Assembly (NCBI GenBank): GCA_900491605.1
Contig: UESW01004424.1
Location: 817,684-881,683 of the forward strand
DNA: 64,000 nucleotides
DNA from: Calamus simplicifolius
Taxonomy: Eukaryota > Streptophyta > Magnoliopsida > Arecales > Arecaceae
Direction: 5' to 3'
Position 1 is the stretch's first letter. The number at the start of each line of letters is the position of its first letter. The notes under the pieces were generated by a model that saw only the letters and a list, made by a program, of their open reading frames with translations, was not told where the DNA came from and did not search any database. Below are positions 48,641 through 59,947 of this stretch, piece after piece. The position numbers and the translations under genes were made by a program.

Positions 48641-50074
48641 AGTAAGGTTCAATCACAGACCTCATTTTTTGTTTACTTAAGTGTCAGCTACAACCCCAGA
48701 GGCAAGAATGCCAGAGCTAACGCCTTGTCCTGGCTTGCTACCTCGGTCAACGGGACCCTGGGAAGGATCTACATGGAGCATTTGGAGGTCTTGAGCATTG
48801 ATGCGATGGAGGAAGCTTTAACGGTCAACCAAGAATACATATGGATGGATGCCTACATCCAATACCTTGCTGACGATACTCTTTCCGCAGACCCCACGGA
48901 GGCCAAGCTACTCAGATGGCAAGCTTCCAAGTTTCTGGTGCTCGATGGATGAAGGTATCAGAGATCTTTCTCTCACCTCCTTTTCAAATGTGTTGACCCC
49001 ATAGATGCCGACTACATCCTCCACGAGATCAATAAAGGCATCTACAAAAACCATGTAGGGAGCGGAGCGCTAGCATACAAGGCTCTACGCCAGGGCTACT
49101 ACTAGCTTACCATGCGGGAAGATGCTGCCGAGTTAGTTCAGAGGTGCGATAGCTGTCAATGGCACACTAACATACAATGGCAGCCGATTTTCCAACTAAG
49201 CCCTTTATCAGCTCCATGGCCCTTTGCCCAATGAAGGATGGATATCCTGGGACCGTTCCCCCCTACCTTCGATCAGCGGAGGTTTCTGCTCATTGCCATC
49301 GACCACTTCACTAAGTGGGTGGAGGCCAATGCACTCGTTAAGATCACCGAGAGTAAGGTGAGATCTTTCTTTTGGAAGTTCATCATCTGTTGATTCGGGC
49401 TACCCTACACCCTCATTACCGACAATGGCCGACAGTTCGATAATGCCCCATTTAGAGGATTTTGCGCCGAGTTGGGCATCTGCTAGCGATTTACTTCTGT
49501 CGGCCATCCATAAACAAATGGAGTGGCCAAGGTGACAAACCGCACCATCCTTCAAGGGCTCAGAATACGGCTAGATGACTTCAAAAGAAGATGGGTGGAG
49601 GAGCTTCCTAATGTGTTGTAGGCATATCACACGACACCGTGGGCTCCCATAGGAGAGATCCCATTTAACCTTGTGTTTGAGTCAGAGGTTGTCATCCCCA
49701 TGGAGATCGACATCCCTAGTCCTTGGGTGGAATTATATAGTGAGAAGGACAACCCAAATCAACTGCGGGCCAACCTCAATCTTGTTGAGGAGGCATGTGA
49801 CCAAGCATAACTCAGGATGGCTGCCTATCGCTAGAGAGCTGCAAGGTACTACAATGCTCACATTTTCCCCAAGGTGTTCCTCCCATGGGACTTGGTCCTC
49901 AAGTGAGCTGAGATCTCGAAGCCCATGGAAGGTGGCAAGCTGTTACCTAACTGGGAGGAGCCCTACCGGGTTACAAAAGCCCCCCATTGTGGAGCGTACC
50001 GGATCAAAGGGCTCAACAAAAATCCACTCCCTCGCACTTGAAATTTGAACAACCTCTATCGATACTATCAGTAA
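48641..50074 (+). pseudogene. Element 2 integrase
   Basis: The zinc-binding part lies around 48960-49180 (YILHEINKGIYKNHVG, RCDSCQWH). The catalytic core has IDHFTKWVEA (about 49297) and LITDNGRQFDNAPF (about 49414). The third catalytic residue is Lys instead of Glu: the segment after TNG reads VAKVTNRTI, codon 49529-49531. The C-terminal part ends NLYRYYQ with stop TAA at 50072-50074. Many stops stand where related copies have Gln, Trp or Arg codons, as C-to-T and G-to-A decay would produce. Confidence 0.83.
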
Positions 50075-50229
50075 TGTACACTATTAGCCGACTATAGGTT
50101 TGAGTACCTCATCCTCTCAGCCTATTGAAATGAAGAAAAATTCGAGTATTTCATCCCTTCATAAAGTTTGAATATCTCACCTTTTTGGCTAATAAAGATA
50201 TGTTTGAGCATCTCATTTTCTCAGCCCGA

Positions 50230-51190
50230 AGCCCGACTTCAGGTCGGCACTAAAGCCCATTGCCAAGATGACACCAAAGATCGACTCCAGATCGGCAATA
50301 AAGCCCATTACCAGGATGGCACTAAAGATCGACTCCGCTTCAATACTAAAGCCCATCACCAGGACGACATCAAAACCCGACTCCAGGTCGGCACTAAAGC
50401 CCATCGCCAGGACAACATCAAAGACCGACTCTAGGTCGACACTAAAACTCATTGCCTAGATGGCACTAAGACGACTCTGCATTGGCACTAAAGCCCATCA
50501 CCAGGATGGCACCAAAACCCGACTCCAGGTAGGCACTAAAGCCCATTGCTAGGACGACACTAAAGACTGACTCTGTATCGATACTAAAGCCCGTCGCCAG
50601 GATGACACCAAAGCTCAACTCTAGGTCGGCATTGAAGTTTGTCACTAGGATGACACTAAAGATCGACTCCGCATCGGCACTAAAGCCCATTGCCAGGACG
50701 ACACTAAAGACCAACTCCGCATTGGTACTAAAGCCCATCGCTAGGATGACACTAAAGACCGACTCCGCATTGGCACTAAAGCCCATCGCCAGGATGACAC
50801 TAAAGATCGACTCTGCATTGGCACTAAAGCCCATCGCCAGTATGATACGAAAGATCGACTCTAGGTCAGCACTAAAGCCCATTGCCAGGATGGCACCAAA
50901 GACCGACTCTGCATCGACACTAAAGCCTGTTGCCAAGACGGTACCAAAGCTCGACTCTAGGTTAGCACTAAAGCCCATTGCTAGGACAACACTAAAGCCC
51001 ATCAGCAGAACGTCAACAAAGCTCGACTCTAGGTTGGCACTAAAGCCCATCGTCAGGATGACACTAAAGATCAACTCCGAGTCGGCACTAAAGCCCATCA
51101 CCAGGATGACACTAAAGATCGACTCTCCATCAGCACCAAAGCCCGATGCCAGGCCGACACCAAAGCTTGATGCCAGGTCGGCATCAGAAA
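50230..51190. repeat. Element 2 internal array: ~20 copies of a 48-bp unit
   Basis: The unit reads like GACTCCGCATCGGCACTAAA followed by GCCCATCGCCAGGATGACAC. It recurs every 48 bases with substitutions; one irregular spacing occurs near 51000-51030. Because 48 is divisible by three, both strands hold long repetitive ORFs (a 16-residue period), which I regard as artefacts. The array occupies the same place as the unrelated 137-bp array in element 1. Confidence 0.95.
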
Positions 51191-51399
51191 CCTGCTATAA
51201 AATCAACACCTAAGCCCGACCTCAAGTCACCACCAAGACCAACTCCAGTAATAAAGTACCACCTCGAGCCCACCTAGTGCGAGCGAACGAGTACTCTGAT
51301 CTTGTCAGGACCGATGCAACCTTATCAAGGAGTCCCACAAGTGTGGAATAAGGAACGACGTGCTACAAAAGCTAAGTATTCTTTTTTTAAAAAAAAATT

Positions 51400-53565
51400 T
51401 CAAAACTCAAAGATTTCATTTTCATTACTTGTCAAAATGTTCACAAAATGCTGAATCGAGTCGAACTTTGGTACAAAGATAAGAAATGAACTAAAAGAAG
51501 AGTACAAGAAGGAAATATATTCAGCCCCAGTCGGCGCTGACCCATCATTAGCCGATCTCTGCGCTGCGGGTGATCCCTTCGACTCCTCATCGTCGGGCTT
51601 GATGTCATCAAGGCCCGTAATGCCGAGGACTCTGCCCACCTTTTCCTTGCAGTTTAAGAAGCCTTGAAGGTAGACATCAGCAGAGGCCTTCGCCAGCTCA
51701 TCCATAAAGGCTGTGAAATTTCAGTAGTACTCCACCTCGATGGATCCTCTCTCAGAGATGGCGGCCCTCTCCTTTGCGGCTCGAGCTTCCGCCTCCCTCT
51801 TGGCTGCCCTTGCATTGGCCATCCAAGTGATCTCCTCGGTGTCAGTGGCCCTCTGTTCGGCCACCTTCATCTCCAGAGCAAGGGAGTGAAGGCAGAGGTC
51901 ACGAGCGGCAATCATTGCCTCGGCGATGTCCAACTTTGCCTCGGTGGCCCTGGTATGCTCGAGCTCGGCCGTCACCTGATGCCTTGCCTCCTCGAGCTCC
52001 TTCACTCGCTCGTTCTGAGCCATCTCTAGCACCCCCTCAGCCCTTTTGGCCCAGGCTCGAGCATCGGTGGCCTCTCATCGAATGCGGTGAAGATTCACGT
52101 CACCTTGAAGGGTGACGTCCCTTGCGATGGCCATGGAGTTCACCGACTGCGCAAAGGTAACCTCTGTTAGTATACTATAAAGTAGAAACATTTCATGAAG
52201 AGGGAAAATACCTACCCATAGTAGAGCTGCGAAGGCATCCTAGAAGAAGGTGGAAGCTTTCTGATGGCGAAGCTCTTCCTGGAACTCTAGCAGACACACC
52301 TGGGCCATTAACCACTCTGCCATACGACCGTGGTTCATGAGCAATGGCCGAGACGGGATTGCCCTGAACCCACCCTCCTTAGTAGGCTCGGTTGACGTAG
52401 AGGTCGCAGGCATCAAGTTGGAGGCCAATGGCACCTCTCCGTAGCCTCCTCCAGTAGGGATGCCCTCCATCGACGATTGTCCTGCCATCGGACCCGCTTT
52501 GCCTGCCTGCTCTCCTACTGCGAGGCTCTATCCTGGGCTAGTTTGATTGTCGAGCGAACTGGCTCCGTGCCTAAGATGAATTGTTCCATGGGCTGAGGGA
52601 CTACTTCAACCCTCAGCCCCTCCAGGGGGGACTCAACGGTGAGGTCGATTGGTGGTGCGGGCTCTCAGCTCGTCCGGGACTCATGGGAGGGAGGAGTCAG
52701 GGACCAAGAACGAGGCCTCTTCCCTGACCCCTTGGCCTCACTGATGGCCCTTTTCCTCTTGATCGCCGCCCTCCTTGCGGCATGGGTGGGTATCCTCATA
52801 TCTGCACATGCCAGAGTTTAATCAGCAAAAAAATGGGGGGGGGGGGGGGAGGGGGGGGGAGTCTTCACGGCTACTCACCATCGCTCGAGGCAATACCCAC
52901 AAACCGGAGGTTCTCCTCCAACAGGAGTTCTCGGCAGCAGGGACCATGGAGGTCAGCAATTGCTTGAGCACCTCCTGATCTCTTGGGACCACCGATAGGT
53001 TCTTGTTGGGCTCTAAGTTTGGGCTTCCCCAATCTTACCCCCTCGAGGTGTGCAAAGAAAAATTGGGTCTTTCATCCTTTAATGGACATTGAAAGACCCA
53101 GTTTGATGGCTCGGTCAGACCTAGGTGCGAACAACCACCAGTCGGACTATGGGCGGAAGGTATAGAGACTACGAAACAAGAAGACCCTATCCTCTATGCC
53201 CTAGAAGCGGCACAACACTAGAAACGCATAGATGGTCCGAACGGAGTTTGGAACCAGCTATGCAGGCATCAAGGCATACATGTGGAGGAGGCTAACTATG
53301 AAAGGATGGAGAGGAAGCCGAAGACCCACCTTAAGAACATCTCATACAAGGCAACTCTCCTGGACCGAGAAGAGGTCACCCTATTATCGGGTCTGGGGGC
53401 AGATAACTGGATATTCTCGGGTATCCTATAGGCTACCCTAAGAGATGCTAGATCTGCGGAAGTGATGGTGGAGGCGATCCCCTTCGGGGATGCCCTCCTA
53501 ACCCTAGATGGAGGGGCTATGGTAGCCAGATGATCCCTGACGGGGATCCCACTGGTAGCCCGCAA
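51400..53565 (-). CDS. Element 2 accessory ORF, antisense to gag-pol (PF04195-like domain plus coiled coil)
   Basis: The - strand frame opens at 53565. It contains ITSADLASLRVAYRIPENIQ and then RRVALYEMFLRWVFGF, the start of the PF04195-like domain, which continues in broken frames to about 52880. Two introns are clear on the - strand: 52878-52802 (GATG|GTGAGT to GTGCAG) and 52215-52147 (ATGG|GTAGGT to GCGCAG). They sit at the same places as in element 1. The exon before the second ends FFQDAFAALLW-like, against FFTAILQ in element 1. A coiled coil (52032-51721, Ala/Glu rich) leads to the conserved tail DVYLQGFLNCKEKVGRV and GLDDIKPDDEESKG. Function is unknown. The N-terminal part has frameshifts and stops, so this copy is probably damaged. 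Confidence 0.7.
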
Positions 53566-54260
53566 CTGTGATAAAGGGACCTGGTCCTCTGAAGAAGAAG
53601 AGGAGGATCATGGAAGTATTGGAAATGAAGAAACATGCAGTTATGCTAAGAAAATGTGGTCCTCGAAAGGAGGGATGGAGGACCACAAGGGTGATGAAGC
53701 CATAGAAGGGAGGCAAAGAAAAGTCGGGAGGACTGACCTGAACGAAGGAAGAAGAATGGAGGCCCGAAGGAGGAAGACTCGGATGAAGCTCAAGCTCAAG
53801 GAAAGAAGAAGGAAATCTCGGAGGTGCGAGGAGCTTGGTTTAGGGCGACCCTCCTTTTATGCCTCTTTTTTGAATCGTTCTGCCTGACTCGACTTGCCAC
53901 GTGTACACCTACCACTGAAAGAAACACTTCGGCAACTGCCTAGCACGCGGGATGCAAGATGTATGGCCAATGATGGGATATCAGTAACGTTAGCTCAATG
54001 ATGGCGATTACCTTTCCATGGGTTTCGAAGGGTTTTTCCTAGTTTTGAGGATGATCCCCCTCAGATCTGATGGTGAGAGTTGACAGGATGGTGGCATCGC
54101 GGTGCCCCATACTTTAAATATTAAAGAGTCATCGCCCCCTCCGAGGACACGTGCCCCTTTCAACGACTAATGGCGTATTGGGATCAGCCATCGAGTGATC
54201 TTACGCCCCTTTCATTGGGCAGGAAATGCGCCCGCACCATCTTAAGGGCGAGAAGGCATA
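53566..54260. other. Region between accessory ORF and 3' LTR of element 2
   Basis: The polypurine stretch GGGCGAGAAGGCATA (about 54246-54260) ends at the LTR. On the - strand GGCATAAAAGG (about 53854-53864) is TATA-like and lies upstream of the antisense ORF, where a promoter would be needed. This is inference from position and base pattern only. Confidence 0.45.
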
Positions 54261-55217
54261 TGATGTGGCTGATCAAGCTACGTTAGGGCTAATGGACAAG
54301 TGATTGACGGAGCCAGGATCGGATGGACAAGTCGACACCAAGGAACTCTAGAGCCCCCCTCGGCCTTGGCACCGAGGGACTCCAGAGTCTCCCTTGGCCT
54401 CGACACCAAGGGACTCCATAGTTCCCCTCGGCCTCAGCACCGAGGGACTCCAGGATCTCCATCGACCTCAGCACCAAAACTGACCCCAAAGTCAGCCTCC
54501 AACCCCGACTCTAGAGTCGACCCACAGCGGCCCCCACTTGACCCGTTTGACACCCGCGGCCGCCATGCAGCCCACCTACCACCTGCAACTGCACGTGGCT
54601 CTCGTGGCCACTGCTAGTTACAGTGCATGCTTGATAAGACCAGACCTACTTATCGCCTGCGTTGCTGCGCCAAACGAAGGGATGGTAGGCTACCTCTGAC
54701 AAGCTCAGGGGTAGTTGCGACCTGTCCCTATTAGCCTATCGCCTACCCTTTGCCAGGCGATGTCATCTCGAAATCAAAAACCTTCCAAAAGAGGGTAAGG
54801 GGTGTTGGCCCAGATGGCAACCCAAGAGGGGGGGGGGGGGNATAAACTCATTGTATTCTTTAAGGTACTCATGGCTTTTTGGAAATCATCAAAATCAATA
54901 AAGTTGGGGCAATTATGTTTCAATAATTTCTCAACAAGGGGGACTCCTAAACAGGTATAAGAACCTTCACTCATAACGAGAGAAGGGATCCGAACTCCAA
55001 GTTTTTGGCTAAATCTTTTAGTCCATTACTCTTAACTATTTTTCGAGTTACTCACTTGAGCATCGGAGGGTCTCCATCGGAGCAACCAGTCTCCGAAGAC
55101 TTCCTTACAAGATTTCTACTTGGGGAGGAGGCGTTTGAAGATTCTCAGACTCGTCCTCACCATCCTTTGGATCCTCACTCTAGCCCGACATCCGAGGAAA
55201 GTGATTTAGCAGCAACA
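54261..55217 (+). repeat. Element 2, 3' LTR with an internal insertion
   Basis: Borders match the 5' LTR (TGATGTGGCTGATCAAG to AGCAGCAACA). The CTCGGCACCGAG-type repeats are present at about 54355-54475. The LTR is longer than its partner because of about 139 extra bases at 54800-54938. Confidence 0.9.
54800..54938. other. Insertion or misassembly in the LTR, with an undetermined base
   Basis: The extra block starts TGTTGGCCCAGATGGCAACC, runs into a G homopolymer of about 14 ending in the single N at 54841, and continues with unrelated AT-rich sequence before the LTR resumes at GGGACTCCT. The start resembles an LTR beginning with TGTTGG. The abrupt change at the N suggests a gap-closing artefact or two joined fragments. 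Confidence 0.7.
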
Positions 55218-55222
55218 GTAAT

Positions 55223-58200
55223 CATTAAGATAGAGGGATAAAGTGATAATTTTTAATATGTGGGCTAAAAGAGTATAATGGTAATTTTTTTAAATTATAA
55301 ATTTTAGTAAATTAATTATTTATGTTTAATTATAGGTGATCATTGATTGATTAATTTGACAAAGAAGATTAATTTGAATTAGTGATCCAAGGTAGGAGTT
55401 CCATACCTACTATTATACAATATGTTTCATGTCTTGCATGCCTAGATACATCATAGATTTTTTGTTGGATTACTCAATTTGTTTAAATTGTGGACGACGA
55501 TTTATTTGTGGAGTTGATATACATGTTGTGGTATAATATTTTCATTATGAAATAATGTTGATTATGAATTGAGATATATAAATATAATATATTATGGAAT
55601 GTTGATTTGGTTATGGTATAGTTATGACTTCGATGGATATATGATGCAATAATATAGGCATGTGGACTAATCAATGAGATATAGTAGTAGCAGCATTGGC
55701 AAAGGGTAGGTTGTCAAGAGAAATCGATGTAGAACCAGTCATGATTTTTAGATATGATAGGCTAGGTTTGAGACACCAGATATTGATGATTTACTATTGA
55801 TAAGTGGTACTGGTTCTAATAGATTGGCCTACATTGGCGACACCGATAGAGAGCTGAAGGCTGAGAGAGGATAGTGTAGAATTAATTATAGTCTGTCGGC
55901 TGAGTTTAAAATGCCGACAATTGGTATGAGAATCAGTTTGTATATGCATATATCGTCAAATTAGGTTGTTAGACATGAATTACTAGCATGAGGTTTGTCA
56001 ATATATATTTTAGTATGCTGATATGTATAAAAGTAACTTAGTCGAATGCCATGGATGGTTGAGATTTTGGATCTAATGTTTACTATTGATACATGGTATT
56101 AGTTCTGATAAGATTGGCTTAAATCGATGACACCGAGAGAAGGCTGAAGGCCGAGGGAGTTTGGTGTAAAATTAGTCCATGGTTCATTTGCTGAGTTTAA
56201 AATGCTGAGCACTTGTATGGAAACTAACGTGGGTGTGCGTATATTGGTAGGTTAGGTTGTCAAACCTTGATTATTAGTATGGGATTTATCAGTATGTATT
56301 TTCAGTAAGCAGATGATGTGATATGTGGTATTGTTGATGATTTTAGTATTTGGTATGGTTTATATTGGTATTTGGTTATTTTATTATTTTGCAGCTGGTT
56401 TCATAAATATATTATGTTACTTTTTTAAAATTCTATTTTAATATACAATTCATTCTGAATTTTTTTAGCAATTCATAATGGTATATATATAGAATTGCTA
56501 TTAGACTTTTAGCTCATTACCTTCCCTCTTTTCCTAATTATATTTCGAAGGATAATGATGTTGCTTACATATTGAATTCAAACTTGGGCGCAAACCACTA
56601 AAAGTGAGATTAGTGTTTAGTTTTTTACATTATTTGATTTTGATGTAGATGCTTTAATATATATATTTAGAGAATGACATTTAGACTTTATGTTCTATTT
56701 ACGGTAACACTTTGAGATTTATAAGATTTAGTTTTTACTGGTATTATCTTGGTTGCCATTATAATATTTTTGTTAAGATTTAGTAAATCTTAGGTGCTCT
56801 TAAAATTTATTTTAAAAGCAACAATCATGTTATGATTATCCTTGAACTGGGCTTTAGATTGGGAGACAGCTACCATCAAATTAACTGGCACACCGTATGC
56901 TAGCCACTGCAATGTCTGTATCAAATATATATAGATTGCTATGCCGTAAGTATGGCGCGTACACATCGGATGCTATCAGAACCAGGGAGGTTGGTCCACT
57001 GCCACAATTAACCCACTTAATGGAGTTGTTGCCTCCAGTAAATTTTTGCTGCTATTTTAATTTTTACCGTGAGAATGCATCTGGGCTGGAAATCTGTACT
57101 TTGTGGTCGGGCCACTCAGAGAATCGTCATGGGTGTGACCTTCTTCAGCGGGAGACCTATTCATGTTCCTACCTTATTTTTACTGCAGTGCTTTTAACTT
57201 TCACTGCATGCCCTATTTATATTCTCACCCGCTTGTTCTACTTTGCATGGTGGGAATCTTATACTAGTTCGCTTTGTACCATGAAGGAGGCACAAGAATC
57301 TCTGTGGAGTACTCTAGCCTGGATCCAAAAAAGCTTTTATTGCTTTTCTCGATTTAGTTTTATCATGGTTGTTAACCCGTAGGAAATTTGGGCATTAGAT
57401 GCCAGATTTTATCTCCCATGTATATGAGTTCCTTTGGGGTTTCTGATTATTACTTTCAGATGATCTTACACTTCTCATCGGTGTTATGTGCTTCTAGTTA
57501 TTTACAAACTTTTTTATTTTGAGAATATGAGAAAACTACCAAGTTGCATGATATTTAGTGATAACATTGTTCATGGGGCCCATTTCTCTTCTTAACAAAT
57601 TTTTCTTTGAGTGGTTTTGCCTTTCGTTTGTCAAAGGAAACATACATACATATATATTTACACACACATATATATATATAAACTTTTATTATATTCAAAT
57701 ATAGTTAAGTTTAAATTTGGTTATCTTTCTCACTCTTAGATTCATACAGTTCATTGAATCCTAAAAATGAGGTGGCTTGAGATCATTTGGATCTAAGTAT
57801 GAAAAGATGATTGGATCCTAAGCTTAGCTACATTGGAATATAACCAAATCTATCATTCTATATACATATGGGTTAGAAATTATGACCCTGATGGATGTGA
57901 ACATTTCACCAACAAATCATTGATGGAACAATATGTCTAGCTGCATGTTTTCATGTGTGATGACAAAGCATTGTGCATGATCTTATATATTTCTTAACAA
58001 CAAACTAACTGCAACTAGTTGGAGGAGGCATTTAATGTGTTATATTTTCGCATTACCTAATTACAATTAATTAATTAATATAAACATGTTGCCGATATTG
58101 TTAATTATGACCAAACTTTTACTACTATAAATCAAATGCAGCACAAGTTGTAATGCAAGACAATAAGAAAATCAATGAGTTACATGAACTATATCTTTTA

Positions 58201-58498
58201 TAATAATGGATTCATGGCAAGTTATCATAACATAGCCTGCTCTATATTCAATAACATGTTACCCATGAAATTCTTTCTCCCTATGGGTTAGTAACTATTA
58301 TTCATCTTGTGAGCATGTTGCCCTCATTTAGTGTGAAGAGACTTACTTGGAGCATGAGTACATATGATTTATTTCATGAGACCTAGTTTGTCTTTTGCAT
58401 GTGACTTATGATCCTCGAATGTATCTGCTCTAGTTGGTGAGGACAATAATAATGCTATTAGTTGTGGCCATGTTCTTGACATATGCTATTGATCAACC

Positions 58499-58542
<44 letters not shown>

Positions 58543-59270
58543 ACAAACTTTTTGTTTTACATTATTATTTTGTTACCAACATATAATTGCATTCAGGTTT
58601 ATTATCTTTAGTTATTGAAATAGAAATAATAGATATCATTTGCTTAACCTAATCTTTGTTTCAGATTCTTTTTAAAGCAAATAATATTTCTATAATAATA
58701 ATTTATTAGTGTTGACATTTGAATTTGATCTTCGCATACTAACTGATGAGATATATCTTTTAATGCATGATAGAATATCTTTCCAACTGATCAGTTTACC
58801 TTCTTATACCCAAAAATAAGAGCATTAGGGTGCTCCAGAGTTTTTTTTATAGAAAAACCCTTTGATGCTCAAATTAGCCAAAAGTGGACAAGAAAAAGGT
58901 CTTACAACTCTTGGATGGTATACCTAGCACTTAAGCAAAAGAGAGGTCTTGTTTATTTGAGGGTGATTAGGACTACTTCTATAGATGATTGGAGGAATCA
59001 TATTTGAGCTGGACTTTGTATTGTATGGCTTTAGGTAATCTGAATTCCAGAGAGGAAGTTGTAGCTATAAAGAAATATTTCCATAACAAATTGGGTAACT
59101 CCTTAGATTAGCCTTATTCCTTGTAAGGAGAATTCTGACCAGATTAAGATAAGTCAATAGTCACAGAAGGGAATTCTCGCTTATTAAGGTTGTTTTTCTT
59201 TATTTTAATATCCAACTTTGCCATGTGTTTCCATAAGATTAGTTAACCAAATCTAACTACATCATTTGCT
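55223..59270. other. AT-rich degenerate repeat DNA, no supported gene
   Basis: Segments such as GTATAATGGTAATTTTTTTA (from 55273) look like decayed gypsy LTR DNA. An ORF of 161 codons at 56897-57382 has no recognisable domain and I do not call it a gene. A GA microsatellite lies at 58502-58539 and an AT/AC-rich run at about 57640-57680. Confidence 0.45.
55790..56340 (+). repeat. Imperfect ~300-bp tandem duplication
   Basis: The block starting TTACTATTGATAAGTGGTAC (55791) is repeated from TTACTATTGATACATGGTAT (56090). Shared landmarks include CGACACCGATAGAG/TGACACCGAGAGAA, GCTGAGTTTAAAATGC and TAGGTTGT. By eye the copies agree at about three quarters of positions, so the duplication is old. 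It is probably part of a decayed LTR. Confidence 0.75.
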
Positions 59271-59660
59271 CTCCACTTTCGATGGTTAAGCTTAAGTTTG
59301 TACTCAAATTATGAAAGTAGTTTAAATTCTTATATGACCGATCTATCTTAAGCTTATGAATCTTCTTTTGCATGACTGAGATATCAAGTTGCTTCTTTTT
59401 GAATTATCTTTAGCATTATCCATGTTGGCCAGCCTAGTTGACTTATATAGGTTTGGCTAAGCTCAAAGCCCTATCGATGTTGGTTGGCTATGACTTCATT
59501 GATGTTAAACCTATAGCTCAAATGTATCTTTCGAAGAAAGGAAAATATTGACGGGCAAAAGGCCTTCAAACACACTTTTGAATCTTGGGAAGACTCGCAA
59601 ATTGGGCAACATTTTCTTTCATGTTTGACTAATAGTAGTCTTACCATAATATCTTGTAAG

Positions 59661-59888
59661 TTAATGCTTTACCCCCAAGTGATTGCTATAAATAACCTTG
59701 TGGACTTCACAAAGCACATAAACAGCTTTTGTAAGTCTAAAGCACCTTAGGTATGATAATGTAAATGATCTCTTGTAGAGTATCCCATTTATCAAGGTGT
59801 AGCTAGTTCTTCTTTGAATAATTCTTGTAAATTCATTCTTCTCTTGGGGGAGTAGGCCTTCCTTAAGATAAGAGGTGATTGGATCCAT
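59661..59888 (-). pseudogene. Scrap of a Tat-like integrase N-terminus
   Basis: The - strand frame reads MDPITSYLKEGLLPQEKNEF and, further on, YTLINGILYKRSFTLSYLRC and VHKVIYSNHLGVKH. This is the stretch before and within the zinc-binding domain of gypsy integrase, the same region as 48870-49060 in element 2. No LTR or further domain can be attached to it, so it is an isolated fragment. Decayed frames may extend left to about 59300. Confidence 0.75.
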
Positions 59889-59947
59889 TGAGCTTGGCTT
59901 AAGTTCAACCTATCAAACTTTGCTTTCTTCAATGCTAGGATTAGTGA

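Larger units (their letters stand above)
43729..55217 (+). mobile_element. Element 2: complete Tat-lineage Ty3/gypsy retrotransposon, 11.5 kb
   Basis: LTRs 43729-44553 and 54261-55217 flank the element, and a perfect 5-bp duplication GTAAT lies outside (43724-43728 and 55218-55222). Gag-pol runs on the + strand in the same order as element 1. A 48-bp tandem array and an accessory ORF on the - strand follow. The LTR ends TGATGT..GCAACA and the GGCATA|TGATGTGGC junction show kinship with element 1, but the LTR sequences otherwise differ. LTR divergence is clearly higher than in element 1 (roughly 15 % in the part compared by eye), so it looks older. Confidence 0.92.

Noticed and set aside
50466..51213. 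Long ORFs on both strands (211 and 203 codons) with a 16-residue period
   Set aside because: A 48-bp repeat is divisible by three, so any stop-free unit opens both strands. No coding evidence beyond that.
56897..57382. 161-codon ORF
   Set aside because: No recognisable domain, AT-rich repeat surroundings, no splice or homology support.
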